Shown here: in pieces, positions 46,676 to 57,362 of the stretch | How the letters are laid out: each line of letters begins with the position of its first letter | How positions within the stretch are numbered: the first letter of the stretch is position 1 | Assembly: GCA_016800925.1 (NCBI GenBank) | Contig: JABCPU010000027.1 | Coordinates: 248,001 to 312,000 of the forward strand | Direction of reading: 5' to 3' | Length of the DNA: 64,000 nucleotides | From: Suillus spraguei | Lineage: Eukaryota > Basidiomycota > Agaricomycetes > Boletales > Suillaceae | Translations under genes and position numbers: made by a program | Notes under the pieces: model-generated | Databases searched by the model: none | The model's input: the letters and a program-made list of their open reading frames with translations, nothing else | Told to the model about the DNA's origin: nothing

Positions 46676-47738
46676 TATGCACAGCAGACACCAAGAGATC
46701 TAGAGAGTAACGAATGAGTTAAGGTGAGAGACGCAGTCACGATTCTGTGATATATTGTCCGTTGATAAACGACTCGGACTTCCGATTCTCTGCAGCAATT
46801 ATAGCCCTGGGCGTGGGACTAGAGATAAATCTGACTTCGGAGTCCTGGAGTCACGAGTGCGAGATAGGCTTCGGTGCGACATTCAGCGCCGAGACCACAA
46901 GTTTTATAAGGGTATTGCTAGCCCAAGTTGCTCGTCACTTGTAGGAGTCCGGGACCATCTTTGATTAATATAGAGACTGGTAGGACGACTGCAGCAGTGC
47001 TGAACCCTTGTTTAGCCTGGTACACCGGTCAAACACACTACAATTGATCCGTAGGACCGTATGTTTAGTATCCGCGGCTTGCGTCAACCTCGGGTCGACC
47101 TTTTAATCATGCTACGACTCTGCCGCGGAAGGTCGTCTAGCATGCATCTGCCCATATCCGACGGCCAATGATGGAAGATCGAGGTATACTTAGGACAACT
47201 CGCTGTGTGATTCAGACAGCGCGAAAACATGTTATTTTGCTTGGCATGTGAGCTACTGATCCTCGACAGACGGCGAGTCAATGATAATGGTATGTTCATG
47301 AAACAAGGACTAAATGATAGTAAAGAATAAAAGGATCGAAAGGATAAAAAAGTATAAGCAAAGTTCGAAAGCACGTCCACTGTGTACATAAAAGTAAAAA
47401 GCCGTTTGTCAGTCTTCTTTTGCCTCGAGTTACGTAAGTCCAATCATAAATAAACACGTAGACAACGTGGTATATCATCAAGGCTCATGCCAGTGGACTG
47501 ACTAGTCCATTGAGATTTGTTCATGAATTAGCGTGGGTGAAGGTATAAGCTATTTCCGGCCAGGGTAGTCCGTCCACCCCGGTGTTATTTTGGCGCGGGA
47601 AATGAAATATTATTTATGTTTATGCTATGGAGTGGAACAGCCGGGAGGTGGGCTGTGGTGGGCGGGCTGAGGATGCAGTAGATAATTTCCGTGGACGATT
47701 TGGATTGGGGCGACGAAAAGTCTAAATGGCGCAAGGTG
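46676..47738. other. No defensible gene
   Basis: The longest frames (minus 47084-47443, plus 46747-46944) open without ATG and have no motif. Confidence 0.5.
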
Positions 47739-48265
47739 TCAGTGATCGTCACTACCACATAAAGAAGCGCTGCATACGTGTCGTGACATGATCAGCTTTG
47801 CCATGGAGAGAGGAGCGGGGTTTTGGTACACGGCCGGTGCTATAATGCAATAGATTAGTATTGCGACACGAATATGATAGAAACTCCTAGCTCACGTGGT
47901 GGCTGGAACTGAGGACCTGGTCGACACAATTGCCAATTGCCGGGGAGAGATTCAGAACGTTTATGTGACAGTCCTACACCTGCTCCAGTGCCAACTTCAG
48001 GTGATGGTTTCTCCGGGATAGTCAATGAAAAGGGTAGTGATGCTGGGAGAACATGCTGCAAAGACCGATTCCATGTGTTGGTTAACGACAACAAAGAGGA
48101 CCAAGCAGGGGTCTTCTCGTCGGACGCTGTTGATAGAGAATGACAAGACCAGAGGCGCATAAAGGAATACAATATGCGTGCAAGCAACAGGCAAACGAAA
48201 GATACAACGCAGGCAAGCATGACAGCGGCAACGCTGGGAAACTTTGTGGGTACAAGGACGCTCAT
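47739..48265 (-). CDS. Single-pass membrane protein of unknown function
   Basis: Exons 47896-48265 and 47739-47839 with a 56-bp intron (GTGAGC donor, branch-like ACTAAT, TATAG acceptor) give 156 residues. ATG at 48265 starts MSVLVPTKFPSVAAVML, leading into a membrane segment of about 22 residues (roughly 12-34). A Ser/Pro-rich region follows, then QFQPPPPAVYQNPAPLSMAK and LIMSRH near the C-terminus. The poly-Pro/AVYQNP/SMAKLIMSRH tail looks like a conserved motif of small basidiomycete membrane proteins, from memory of the family style only. I cannot assign a function. Confidence 0.6.
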
Positions 48266-49002
48266 GACGAAAAGCAGTCAAGGGAGTACACCCCACTTGT
48301 TAAAGCAGAAGTACGGAGATTGAGACCACGAAGAAAGAGAGAAGAAAAGGACGCCCTGTGCGAGGCACAATTGAGTACTGGCTTGGCTAACACAGCGATA
48401 TCCAACATGGAAATTCTAGTTTCTTATATTAATATTTACTTTTGGAGCGGACGTAATTCATTTCGGAAATATAAATCCAGCTTGTATTCCCACGACATCT
48501 TGTTCGCTTCCTCCATCGATCGACATTAACGCCTGCAGGGTATGTGCTGCGATGCTATGTAGGTACACTGTCTTATCATCCCTTATCACGTCGCCGCCGC
48601 GACACGTTTATAGATCACGATGTAGCCCTGACGTCTAGGTTCCCTTTTATTCGCTATTACTTAGGGCCGCCACTGGATCATGAGAATGGTCGTATTTAGT
48701 AGTGGTGTCTGAATGGGAAATCAGAACATCCAGACTGGTCCGTAACCTCCTCACGAGAATTTTGAAATACAGAATGGACCCGATGAATCACGGATACAAG
48801 GCGACGTGGAACTTGAAATGAAGAAATATCATAGGGTTCGGGGGTTGGATGTCACTACCCCCAATTGTGTTTGTCCGATGACGACGATTACCCCACGAAC
48901 CTAACCTAAAAGTTGAGTTCTTCGCGCATTAACAAGGCCCTCAGCGCGCTTTAATCTCTTTTAGATCGTGAGCGAGAAGCCTCATAACGCTCAGAGGGTG
49001 GC
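48266..49002. other. No defensible gene
   Basis: Open frames are short and without motifs. The plus-strand frame at 48140-48529 is largely the shadow of the membrane-protein gene. Confidence 0.5.
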
Positions 49003-50230
49003 TCAAGTAAGGCTAGGTGCATGCTTCGAATGCGTGCTCCGAGTGGTGATAGGTTTCCTGGCGCCCGTTAAAATGCAAGATCGATTCCTTATTAATGAGG
49101 TCGCGTACCGGCCGCAACCCAAAACCCTCGTGTTGTCCACTATCCTTCTGGACACCACGTTGTTCGCCGTCATCGTCCAACTTAAATGAGAGCCCGACTT
49201 TCTGCGCAATTTCATTGCTACACACCAACCTCACGCTATCATGCAGGTTGGCAAAGCTGCAAATTACGCTTAGGAACCTCCGCCTGCGGTAGAACAGCAC
49301 ACGTACCCTGTGGCAAAAATGACTACGTCAGCTTGAAGCTCCATTCCACCCTCTAATGCCAGGCCACGAGTAATCAAGCTGCTAACCGAATCAGCTTGAT
49401 ACTACCATCCAGAAGGCTATCGCTTGCACCACTGGCAGTGTCCGCTGGGAGATATGTAATTCTTTCTGCCGCACACGAAAACGTACTGATATCTTTCTCA
49501 TAAACCAGGGCACTGGGACAGGGGCCAGTTTCGTCACGCTTGAACCCCTCAAGCAAAGCCCCTCGTTGTATCAAATATCGTAGAAGCATGCGATGTCGTC
49601 AAAGGGTGAAGTATGACTCGCTTGTCAGTTATGTACAGAACCGGCATGATATCACGCGGAATTGGGTCATCACATGATTATTTATGCGGCTAGCGATGTC
49701 ATCGAAATCCTCACGCACCTACAACGATCACTTATTAACCAACACAGCCAGAGTCAGACTTGTATCCCGACGAGTAAAACACCTATGGGGATCGGGAGAT
49801 GCTGCCGCCGTGGCCAGAACAACGTGCTTAACCTTAACCTTCGAGCGATAGTCAATGGCTAGATCCCAAGATTGTGGCGTCATGCTAGCTTGTTTCTACT
49901 AGATGATAGCCAGATGTTCAGGTCCGGGAAGTGACCATAGCCTTCAAACCAGTCGCTAGGCTGAATAAAAATGGAATGAACTTTGGAGAAAGCTCGCCCG
50001 GAGACTCACTCTAGACGCAGGACTAAAACATGGGAAAGTGAAGGGGAATCTGCATATCAAATGAGTAAAACGTCTGATTAAAATTAGGTTGAATCAGATC
50101 GATAATTTACTGTCTCCCACCTGTGCATTATGCTCCATAACTGAGGTAGACACGCTCATTGCATGAAATGTGCAGCGACATGTGAGTCTGGCTAGCTCCG
50201 ATAATAAACATCTCCGGGTCACCACTAGTA
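49003..50230 (-). pseudogene. Flavin-containing monooxygenase relic
   Basis: Pieces of an FMO/Baeyer-Villiger-type enzyme occur in order on the minus strand in different frames: EMFIIGASQTHMSLHI (FAD Rossmann, 50161-50220), SVSTSVMEHNAQVGDS, CRFPFTFPCFSP, DWFEGYGHFPDLNIWLSS, KVKHVVLATAA, YSSGYKS then two stops where lysines are expected, VIVVGA and DDIAS (second Rossmann), GASDSLLDGSIKLI, MELQADVVIFATGY (49303-49344) and SFKLDDDGEQRGVQKDSG. In-frame stops and frame changes are many, so the gene is dead. Substitutions in the FAD site also suggest age. Whether further N-terminal sequence lies above 50230 is unclear. Confidence 0.75.
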
Positions 50231-52457
50231 GGAAGATCTCTTCGTCTCTCTTCCCATACTCCGTTGAAAATCGTACAGCTGCCAAAGATGCTGGCCCTAG
50301 AAGAATATCAACAGACATGCATACAGGGGACAATACGTTTGAGCCAGTACTTGGGCCAGAAATACTTCCAGCGCATTAAGATATGTGAACAGAGCATGTG
50401 CCTTCCAGGTCACTTCGGGACCCGGGCCGCTTGGGATAACCTGCTACCTCTCCCGCGAAGTGTCTCAATTCTCGAAGGTGACAGAAAGTTCAGTGTTGCC
50501 GAGGGTCTACTAGAAGCGGTACAACATGAGCAAGCGCTTTACGTGCCTCCTCGCTCAATTAGAGGCTATTTGCCTCGAGTAGTGCATCAAGGAAGTGCCT
50601 GATATTATTTTTGCCTCTGAACCTGCGAAAAATATTTCAAGCTCTCCTTCGAGGAAAAGGCTCGTTGGAGCTATGTAACTCGTGTGAGTGACGTGTCGAC
50701 AAAGGCACCGAACCTTTTGTTTGCTTCTTTATAGGAGAAGCTTTGGTGGCGCCCAGGAAATCGAGAGGAGAGAGATCCGGAACGGCCTTCCTCCTTAACT
50801 AGTTGTGGAGCTGGACAAACAAAAGGGTCCCGCTTGTTAGGATATTTGGGCGACCGCCTGACACAGTTGTAGTGCTCTTGAGACTTGCTGCCATGCCTGT
50901 AAAAAGCAATGAATGGGTGACCATGTCTGCTCATACGACGCACAAGCCACTCATACAACCCACCGAACTATTATCTTCGGCTCTCTCGTCTCACAGGCTC
51001 TGTTGTTCGAAGACCCTTGGAAAGTGGACGTCCTTGTCTGCTCCGAGGCTTGATTCACTTATCGAACTGTGAGTCATAGCTCGGTAAGTGAATCAAGCCT
51101 GCAGTGCAGAGGTGGTACTAATTGCCCTTTCTCCCTTACTAGTATCTGTTGTCATGTATCGAGCGCACTGAAGTCTCTGAAATCACTATTGAACGAACTA
51201 TGGCTTCATGCGCAAACGTGTATGCAGTCACTAGTTGGGGAATCAGCATGGTCAACTGTGAAGGTAATAGTATAGTGGTATCCATGGTAGCACAAGATCA
51301 TCAATCATTAATCAATATGTAGTCGTACGCTGCGAAAGGTGACAGACGCTCGTCGTCTGAGCATGAAGCGAGCGGACTCCGAGCTTGCCATTCTAGGACA
51401 ATTCGCGCGCCCAAATATTATCGAGACCCTTTTGTTTGTCTAGCTCCACGACTAAACAAAAGCGGTGAAGGTCTATCGATATGAAGGTAGCTGTCATTGC
51501 AGCGAAGCAACCAATCCAAAAGCAGGATCCAATAATTGAGGTATACCAGCTCGGAGTCCCGCCTGGACTTATCCCCAGACTACAATAACCCCATGGGGAA
51601 TCAGTGAGAGCACAAAACTGAATTTATGAGTCCCTTGGACAAAAGCTAATCAACACCACATGGATGTAAGTGCATTAACACACCGATAGCGAGCCGAGTA
51701 TGGAAACTCAGTGTGCTATCGGATCTTTTTCCGCAATAGCCACACATAGGCCGCCACTACAGCCTCAATCCTCGGTACCCAGTCATGGAACCACAAGTCA
51801 ATTTCTTACTGGCCTCGAATATTCGTGCATTGTAAACCGTCGCAAGCCTGCTGGTCTTGTTACTAATAGGGAGCATTGCAAGTTGCAACTAAAATACACT
51901 TGCGCATCCAATTCACCTGGCCGATGAATTATCACCACCATGTCCTAAGTTTGCTCCCTCCTTTCGCTTTGCTAGGGTCTAACCACAACGACTATCTGAT
52001 ACTCTTTCGACCGAGCAGCCTAGCTGAATATCTACCATGATATCTGCAGCTTCGAGCCAAGTCCTGTAACCGCCACAAAAATAGATGAATATGATTGCAT
52101 GCCTCGTTAATATCGCCGAATCATCTGTTTTCAACAGGAGGCGAGGATAACGCGACAGGTAGCAGATGGCATTGAATACAAGGATTCCCTTTCACCTTGA
52201 GGACGCAGTCACTGATTTCTTTTGCTTTGGTACTGCCAGATGCAGGTCATGTGATACGATATCACATCACCGTTTCTTCAGAACTCGACTTTAACCAATG
52301 AAGTACATCAAGGCTTCGGAGTCGAACAATGACGTCGCTTGGATTCCTGTAGACAGTATTTCTCGTAAAACACGCAACGTGCATCGATGTCCAGAATGCA
52401 TGCATCCAAGAAACTCGTTTATTTGATGCGTACAGCAGTATCAATGTTAAAGCCACT
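50231..52457. other. No defensible gene; hairpin inside
   Basis: Possible upstream remains of the FMO relic to about 50950; otherwise short frames. A plus-strand ATG frame at 51700-51927 (75 residues) has no motif. The last 110 bp are the duplicated 3' flank of amidase E. Confidence 0.45.
51046..51100. repeat. Hairpin, 16-bp perfect stem
   Basis: AGGCTTGATTCACTTA (51046-51061) is perfectly inverted at 51085-51100, with a 23-base loop. No T-run follows and it is not a tRNA. Confidence 0.75.
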
Positions 52458-54379
52458 TCAGAGTTGGGACATAACATCTGTTAATTGGGTTCTAGGGATT
52501 GCACCGTCATAGGCCCTTCTCTGAAGTCTCACGTGGGTAGCCTGCTCAAACGCGTACGCATAGCCAATGAGCTTAAACTCGCTATATGCGGTCCCCATAA
52601 AGCAATCCCAAAAGGAAGTCCTGGAGCTTGCGTATAAACTGAGGATGGCGTTGCAGGCAGCAATTCAACGTCATCTGGCCGGAATCCAAGGGGCACTGAG
52701 TATCGGATAATAATGAATATGGTTAAGATCGTAGTAAGAAATACTAGCCTGAAATCAACGGGTACCCTGCGATTGCTGTGACTTTCCACGCCAGTGCGTC
52801 GGTCGGTAAAATTATAGCATCGAGGTTAAACTGGGCCAAAGTGGCGTCAATCCCTCTCGTGCGTCCCAAGTCGAAGTCTTCGGCTAGTGCTGAAAAGTAG
52901 GCGTCGTCCACTTGCGTAGCTTCCGAATGAATGAATCTAGATATCCTGTGTAAAAGCATATCCCGTACCACATATGAGCGGACCTACTGGGATTGATCTT
53001 TATAGAATGGTGGTGGGTGATCCAAGTCTGCGCGTTTCTCGTTGAATTCTATCAGAGCAGCGAGAGTCTTGACACCTGTTGGAACATCGACGAGTTCCGA
53101 TAGATACTTGTTAAGATCAACTTTGAAGTCCACGTCCAGTACCCGCTTCTCTGCTTTCGATATCAGTAATTCTTCTGTATCCGGGAAATCTGCAGGGTCG
53201 ACGATTTCCGCTCCCAAAGCTCGGAAGACGTCAAGAGATGAGTTGAATGCCTCTTCGATTATCTTGATATTGCGGATGAAGGAACGAGGCACTCCAAGAC
53301 GAGCACCTTTAAGGGCATTTTTGTCGAGCGCTTTCATGTAATCTGGGACTATCCCTGGCTGGTGTAAAGTAACTTCATCTCGGGGATCAGGCCCAGCCAT
53401 AAAATTCAACAAGATGGCAGCGTCAGTGACAGAGCGACACATCGGACCAGTAGTATCCTGATGAGAGGAGATAGGTATAACTAATATGGATCATTAGATA
53501 GAGAATCGATGGCTATCCTAGAAACCTTACCGCCTGAGCGAGATACCAGCCCGATGGTGGGCTTGATGCCCACAACATTGTTCCTGCTACTTGGAGAGAC
53601 GATAGAGCCATGTGTTTCTGAGCCAAGCGACCCGGCTGCTAGACCAATAGCCGTCGCAACGCCACTTCCGGAGCTTGAAGAAGATGGATGTGCATTCGGG
53701 TAGTAGGGGGAAAGTGTTTGTCCCCCACGCTCCGACAAGCCATTGGGAACCTTTCCCTTTAGTTGACCCCACGCACCCCTCATACCAGACCACTCGGAGA
53801 GGTTTGCTTTTCCTAGGAATACAGCCCCAGCTTCACGTAATTTTGCGGCAACAAATGCGTCTCGAGGAACGACAGAACCCAACAGCGCGTAAGAACCTAG
53901 GATACACCCAAAAGTTATGATCTGCAAAATGGCAGGCAGTAACACATGATGTACCTGCGGTCGTGTTCATTCCTTATCCGGATATCGATATATCAGTATG
54001 GCATGTATATATAACACAAAGAATCTCACCTTCTTCATGCAGCGTAGCAATGTTATCTTTCAACAATAACGGTATTCCGTGCAATGGCCCTCGGCCGCCT
54101 TTCTCTTTCCGTTCATCGTCAAGAGCCGCAGCTTGTGATAAGGCTATTGGATTTGTCTCGATGACCGCATGTAATGCAGGACCCTTTAAGTTGACTTCCT
54201 CGATTCTGTCAAAGTAGGCCTGTAATTGATTAAACACTACATCGGATATATACTGAAGCAACAGAGTCTACCTGGACAAGTTGAACACTAGTGAAGTATC
54301 CTTTGACTAGACCATCTTGAAGTTCTACAATCGAGACCTCGTAAAGGTCAGGCAAAGCGACAGACGTCTTGAAAGTCAT
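52458..54379 (-). pseudogene. Amidase E, single-base frameshift near C-terminus
   Basis: Starts ATG at 54379 (MTFKTSVALPDLYEVSIVEL) and ends TGA at 52458-52460. LLKDN, SSSSSGSGVATA and SETHGSIVSPSS are present in open frames, and KGKVPNGLSERGGQT is intact, unlike in B. At 52599-52601 the run is one base short (GCTTTATGG against GCTTTTATGG in A), so the frame shifts after LPFGIA. The last 50 or so residues (TAYSEFKLIGYAYAFEQATH) are in another frame. The core catalytic region is upstream of the break, so a truncated enzyme is conceivable. It is the nearest relative of B, including flanks. Confidence 0.85.
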
Positions 54380-54432
54380 CAGATGCAAGTAGAAGCAAAG
54401 TAACAGGCCCAAGTTCGCTGTTGCGGAAGATG

Positions 54433-54446
54433 GTCAAAGATAAGGG
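54433..54446 (+). promoter_or_regulatory. GATA-type site upstream of amidase E
   Basis: GGTCAAAGATAAGG, 54-67 bp before the ATG at 54379, identical to the element of amidase A. Confidence 0.5.
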
Positions 54447-55129
54447 CGTGTATTGCTAGTGCCCGGGAGCTGAAACCCTTCGGAGCATGCGAACCACGTC
54501 TGTCTGAAGTCACGAGCTTTATGGTAAAGCATATTTTGGGGCATTGACCACACTATATTGATCAGTTGACTTGTGCGTTGACTGCGGCAACAGCGATAGT
54601 ACATATATACCCATCCATTGTAAGCCTACCTGTGACTTCATTCTGAGGACTGCCAGTTGCACTAGTGAAGCTTCAAGGACGGACTTCCATTCAAGATCTT
54701 TGCGAAAGTAAGTCAGATTTAAGTTGTGAACCTATAGGTTTGAAATTTGAAGAGTTGACATCGATGTCGAGACTTATAAGCATGACACGTACTGTATTGC
54801 TCAAACTCTCGCACAAGGCCTGCAGCATCGTCATCCTCCACACCGTGATGTAAGTTCGAGCCGAAGAGTGGTGTGTCACTCTGGTCCACTGTCACTGCAC
54901 CAACGTGACATACTTAGTGCTCACTGATTGGATCCTCCAGAATTAGCCGTTACTACCGCAGTCTCGAACACGAAACTTTTAGGAAATGTACAAGCTGGAC
55001 TCGCTTGTGTATGATCTGAGAGTCATTCGCAGAATACGACCAACTTTTGAACATGCTTCACTGGCCGGGGTAGCAGAAATTATAAATTGATGAGTCGCAT
55101 ATCGGCCGCATCTTATGATTATCACAGTG
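54447..55129. other. Divergent intergenic region
   Basis: Lies between amidase E and cyclophilin-40. I see no gene. The right half presumably holds the cyclophilin promoter. Confidence 0.5.
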
Positions 55130-55133
55130 ACAG

Positions 55134-55240
55134 TTCTCGAAACTGCCAGAAACGACTGTTCGTCACTCTTACAGCACCCGATCTGTTATAACCCTCGTCA
55201 ACTCGTGACTTGCAAGCGCCGTCTGATTGTTCTTGAATTC
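55134..55240 (+). promoter_or_regulatory. Candidate heat-shock elements of cyclophilin-40 gene
   Basis: TTCTCGAA at 55134-55141, with another GAA in phase ten bases on (55149-55151), and TTCTTGAA at 55230-55237, 27 bp before the ATG. TTCnnGAA units are the core of Hsf1 sites. Cyclophilin-40 (CPR6 in yeast) is Hsf1-induced, so this fits, but each site is only two good units. Confidence 0.4.
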
Positions 55241-55263
55241 GTTTGTTAACCATTAAGGGCGAC

Positions 55264-56691
55264 ATGTCTGAAACACCTGCAGAGCGCCCTATCGCTTATT
55301 TTGACATCACCATCGGTGGCAAGCCCACTGGGCGTATCGTATTCTCGCTATACGCGGACTTGGTACCCAAGACAGCTGAAAATTTCCGTGAGTTCTCAGT
55401 TACTTGGTCTATTGCGCCACAGAGGTTCAATGTTTCCAGGTGCACTATGTACGGGTGAGAAGGGTCTTGGAAAGTCTGGCAAACCTCTTTGTTTTGCTGG
55501 ATCTGGCTTTCACCGCGTAATCAAGGGGTAGGAATTTTTACCTCATATCACGATGAGGGCTAATGCAATGGATCAGGTTCATGTGTCAGGGTGGTGACTT
55601 CACGGCGGGCAATGGTGCGTCCTGGAATTATATCCAGATGTTACAAACTTATTATCTACATAGGCACCGGCGGGGAATCAATTTACGGGGAGAAATTTGA
55701 AGACGAGGCTTTCTCCGTCAATCACACGAAACCTTTCTTGCTGTCCATGGTAGAATCACCCCTCAGTTCTTATTCAGGAATGTGGTCTTAATTGACTTCC
55801 CAGGCCAATGCAGGAAAAGATACTAATGGCTCTCAATTCTTCATCACCGTGAACCAAACACCCCATCTTGATGGTAAACACGTCGTTTTCGGTGAAGTGA
55901 TCAAGGGCAAGTCAATAGGTATGACAACCCCTGTGTTCCTTTCTTCGTGAGTTGCTCACCATTCCATGCATAGTGCGCACAATTGAAAATTTCCCTACCG
56001 CGTCCGGAGATGTTCCTACTTCCCCCATCATTATATCTGCTTGTGGTGTTCTCTCGTCAGACGACCCTTCCCTCGTGGCTTCCGAGACAACTGTTGGTGA
56101 CGACTACGAGGACTACCCCGAAGACGACGATTCCGATGTGCAGAACCCCGAAGTTGCGTTGGATATCGCGCGTAAAATACGCGAACTCGGCAACAAGCTC
56201 TTCAAGGAGGGGCAAATAGAACTTGCACTCAAAACGTACCTCAGTGAGCAATCCTGCAAACATTTCGCGCTAGCATTGTTAACAAGATGTCAGAATCGAT
56301 AAGGTACCTAGATGTGCATCCCGTATTACCGGAAAACTCTCCACAGGAGTTCAAGGACTCTTATGAATCGCTTCTTGCACCCCTTTTATTAAACTCGGCA
56401 CTCGCTGCGCTACGCACACAACCAGCAGCTACAGAAACTGCGGTGAAGAATGCCACGCGAGCTTTGGAACGTCTGCAGCTGAGCAACCCAGATAAAGCCA
56501 AGGCCCTTTATCGTAGGGCGTTAGCACACATAATTCTGAAGCAGGAAGATGAAGCTGAAGCGGATCTTGTTGCTGCAAGTCAGCTTGCACCTGAAGACCC
56601 GGCGATCCTGGGCGAGCTCTCGAAAGTGAGACAGAAGAAGAAGGAAAAAAGGGAGAAGGAGAAGAAGTCATACAAGAAACTGTTCGCATAG
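55264..56691 (+). CDS. CPR6: Cyclophilin-40, Hsp90 co-chaperone peptidyl-prolyl isomerase
   Basis: ATG at 55264 ([20 protein letters not shown]), about 375 residues, several short introns. The cyclophilin domain has [70 protein letters not shown] and [12 protein letters not shown], with the catalytic Arg/Phe/Gln residues present. An acidic linker ([14 protein letters not shown]) leads to TPR repeats ([40 protein letters not shown]) that would bind the Hsp90 C-terminus. The end is a lysine-rich [17 protein letters not shown]. Exon junctions keep frame throughout. It acts in cytosolic protein folding. Confidence 0.93.
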
Positions 56692-57362
56692 ACTGATCTT
56701 CAGATTCGGCATTATCGATGTGATCATTAGAAGAATACCAGTTGACTACAGTTTATTTTTGCTGAATTCTAAGCATTGTCGCTCGTCTCTGGCTTCATAC
56801 GTTCGACCTTGATTCGACATATGGATTATGCACGTTACACGTATTTTACGGCTGTCTTGCAATAGATGTCCAAGTTGAGCAGCAAATACCTGTATTGTTC
56901 GATGTTAATATTGGCTTTAGACTGCATTCTCATGAACGTTTGAACTCTCACTGGAGCTTGCACTGTCCCACAAATAGCCGCCGGCATCGGGTGCAATCAT
57001 GTCATCTACGTTATGAGCAAGTTCGTTGTTTTCTGAACGTACCAACACTTTGAATTTTGATAAACGTTCATTGACCGGCGGAACTTCACTGTTCAGAAAT
57101 CAGAATCCAGCGTGCTATTCTTTCCAATTGCGGCATATCATGATGAAGCACGCCATGTCATCATTATTATCCAGTGGGTAATAGAGTTTGTTATCAAGCA
57201 CTACTTACTAACGCCACATCGTCACTGGCACGAATGATTGCATGACCCTTTCTTGTTCATCAAGCAATTTCAATATGTTTCGTGCTTATATATTGTAGAT
57301 AGCAAGGCGGCGGGAAGAGTCGAAAGACCTCCAACCGCTCTCACCTCCATAATCTCTCTTTC
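56692..57362. other. Intergenic region
   Basis: Spacer of 671 bp between cyclophilin-40 and the MDR oxidoreductase. No gene or clear signal is visible. Confidence 0.5.

Noticed and set aside
47937..48529. Plus-strand frames over 47.9-48.5 kb
   Set aside because: Mostly antisense to the small membrane-protein gene, which has better splice and start signals.
49374..49589. Minus-strand 71-residue frame as a separate gene
   Set aside because: Its sequence (GASDSLLDGSIKLI) aligns in order with the FMO relic, so it is part of that pseudogene.
51046..51100. Hairpin considered as tRNA or terminator
   Set aside because: No tRNA arms or T-loop sequence; intrinsic terminators do not apply to a fungal nuclear genome.
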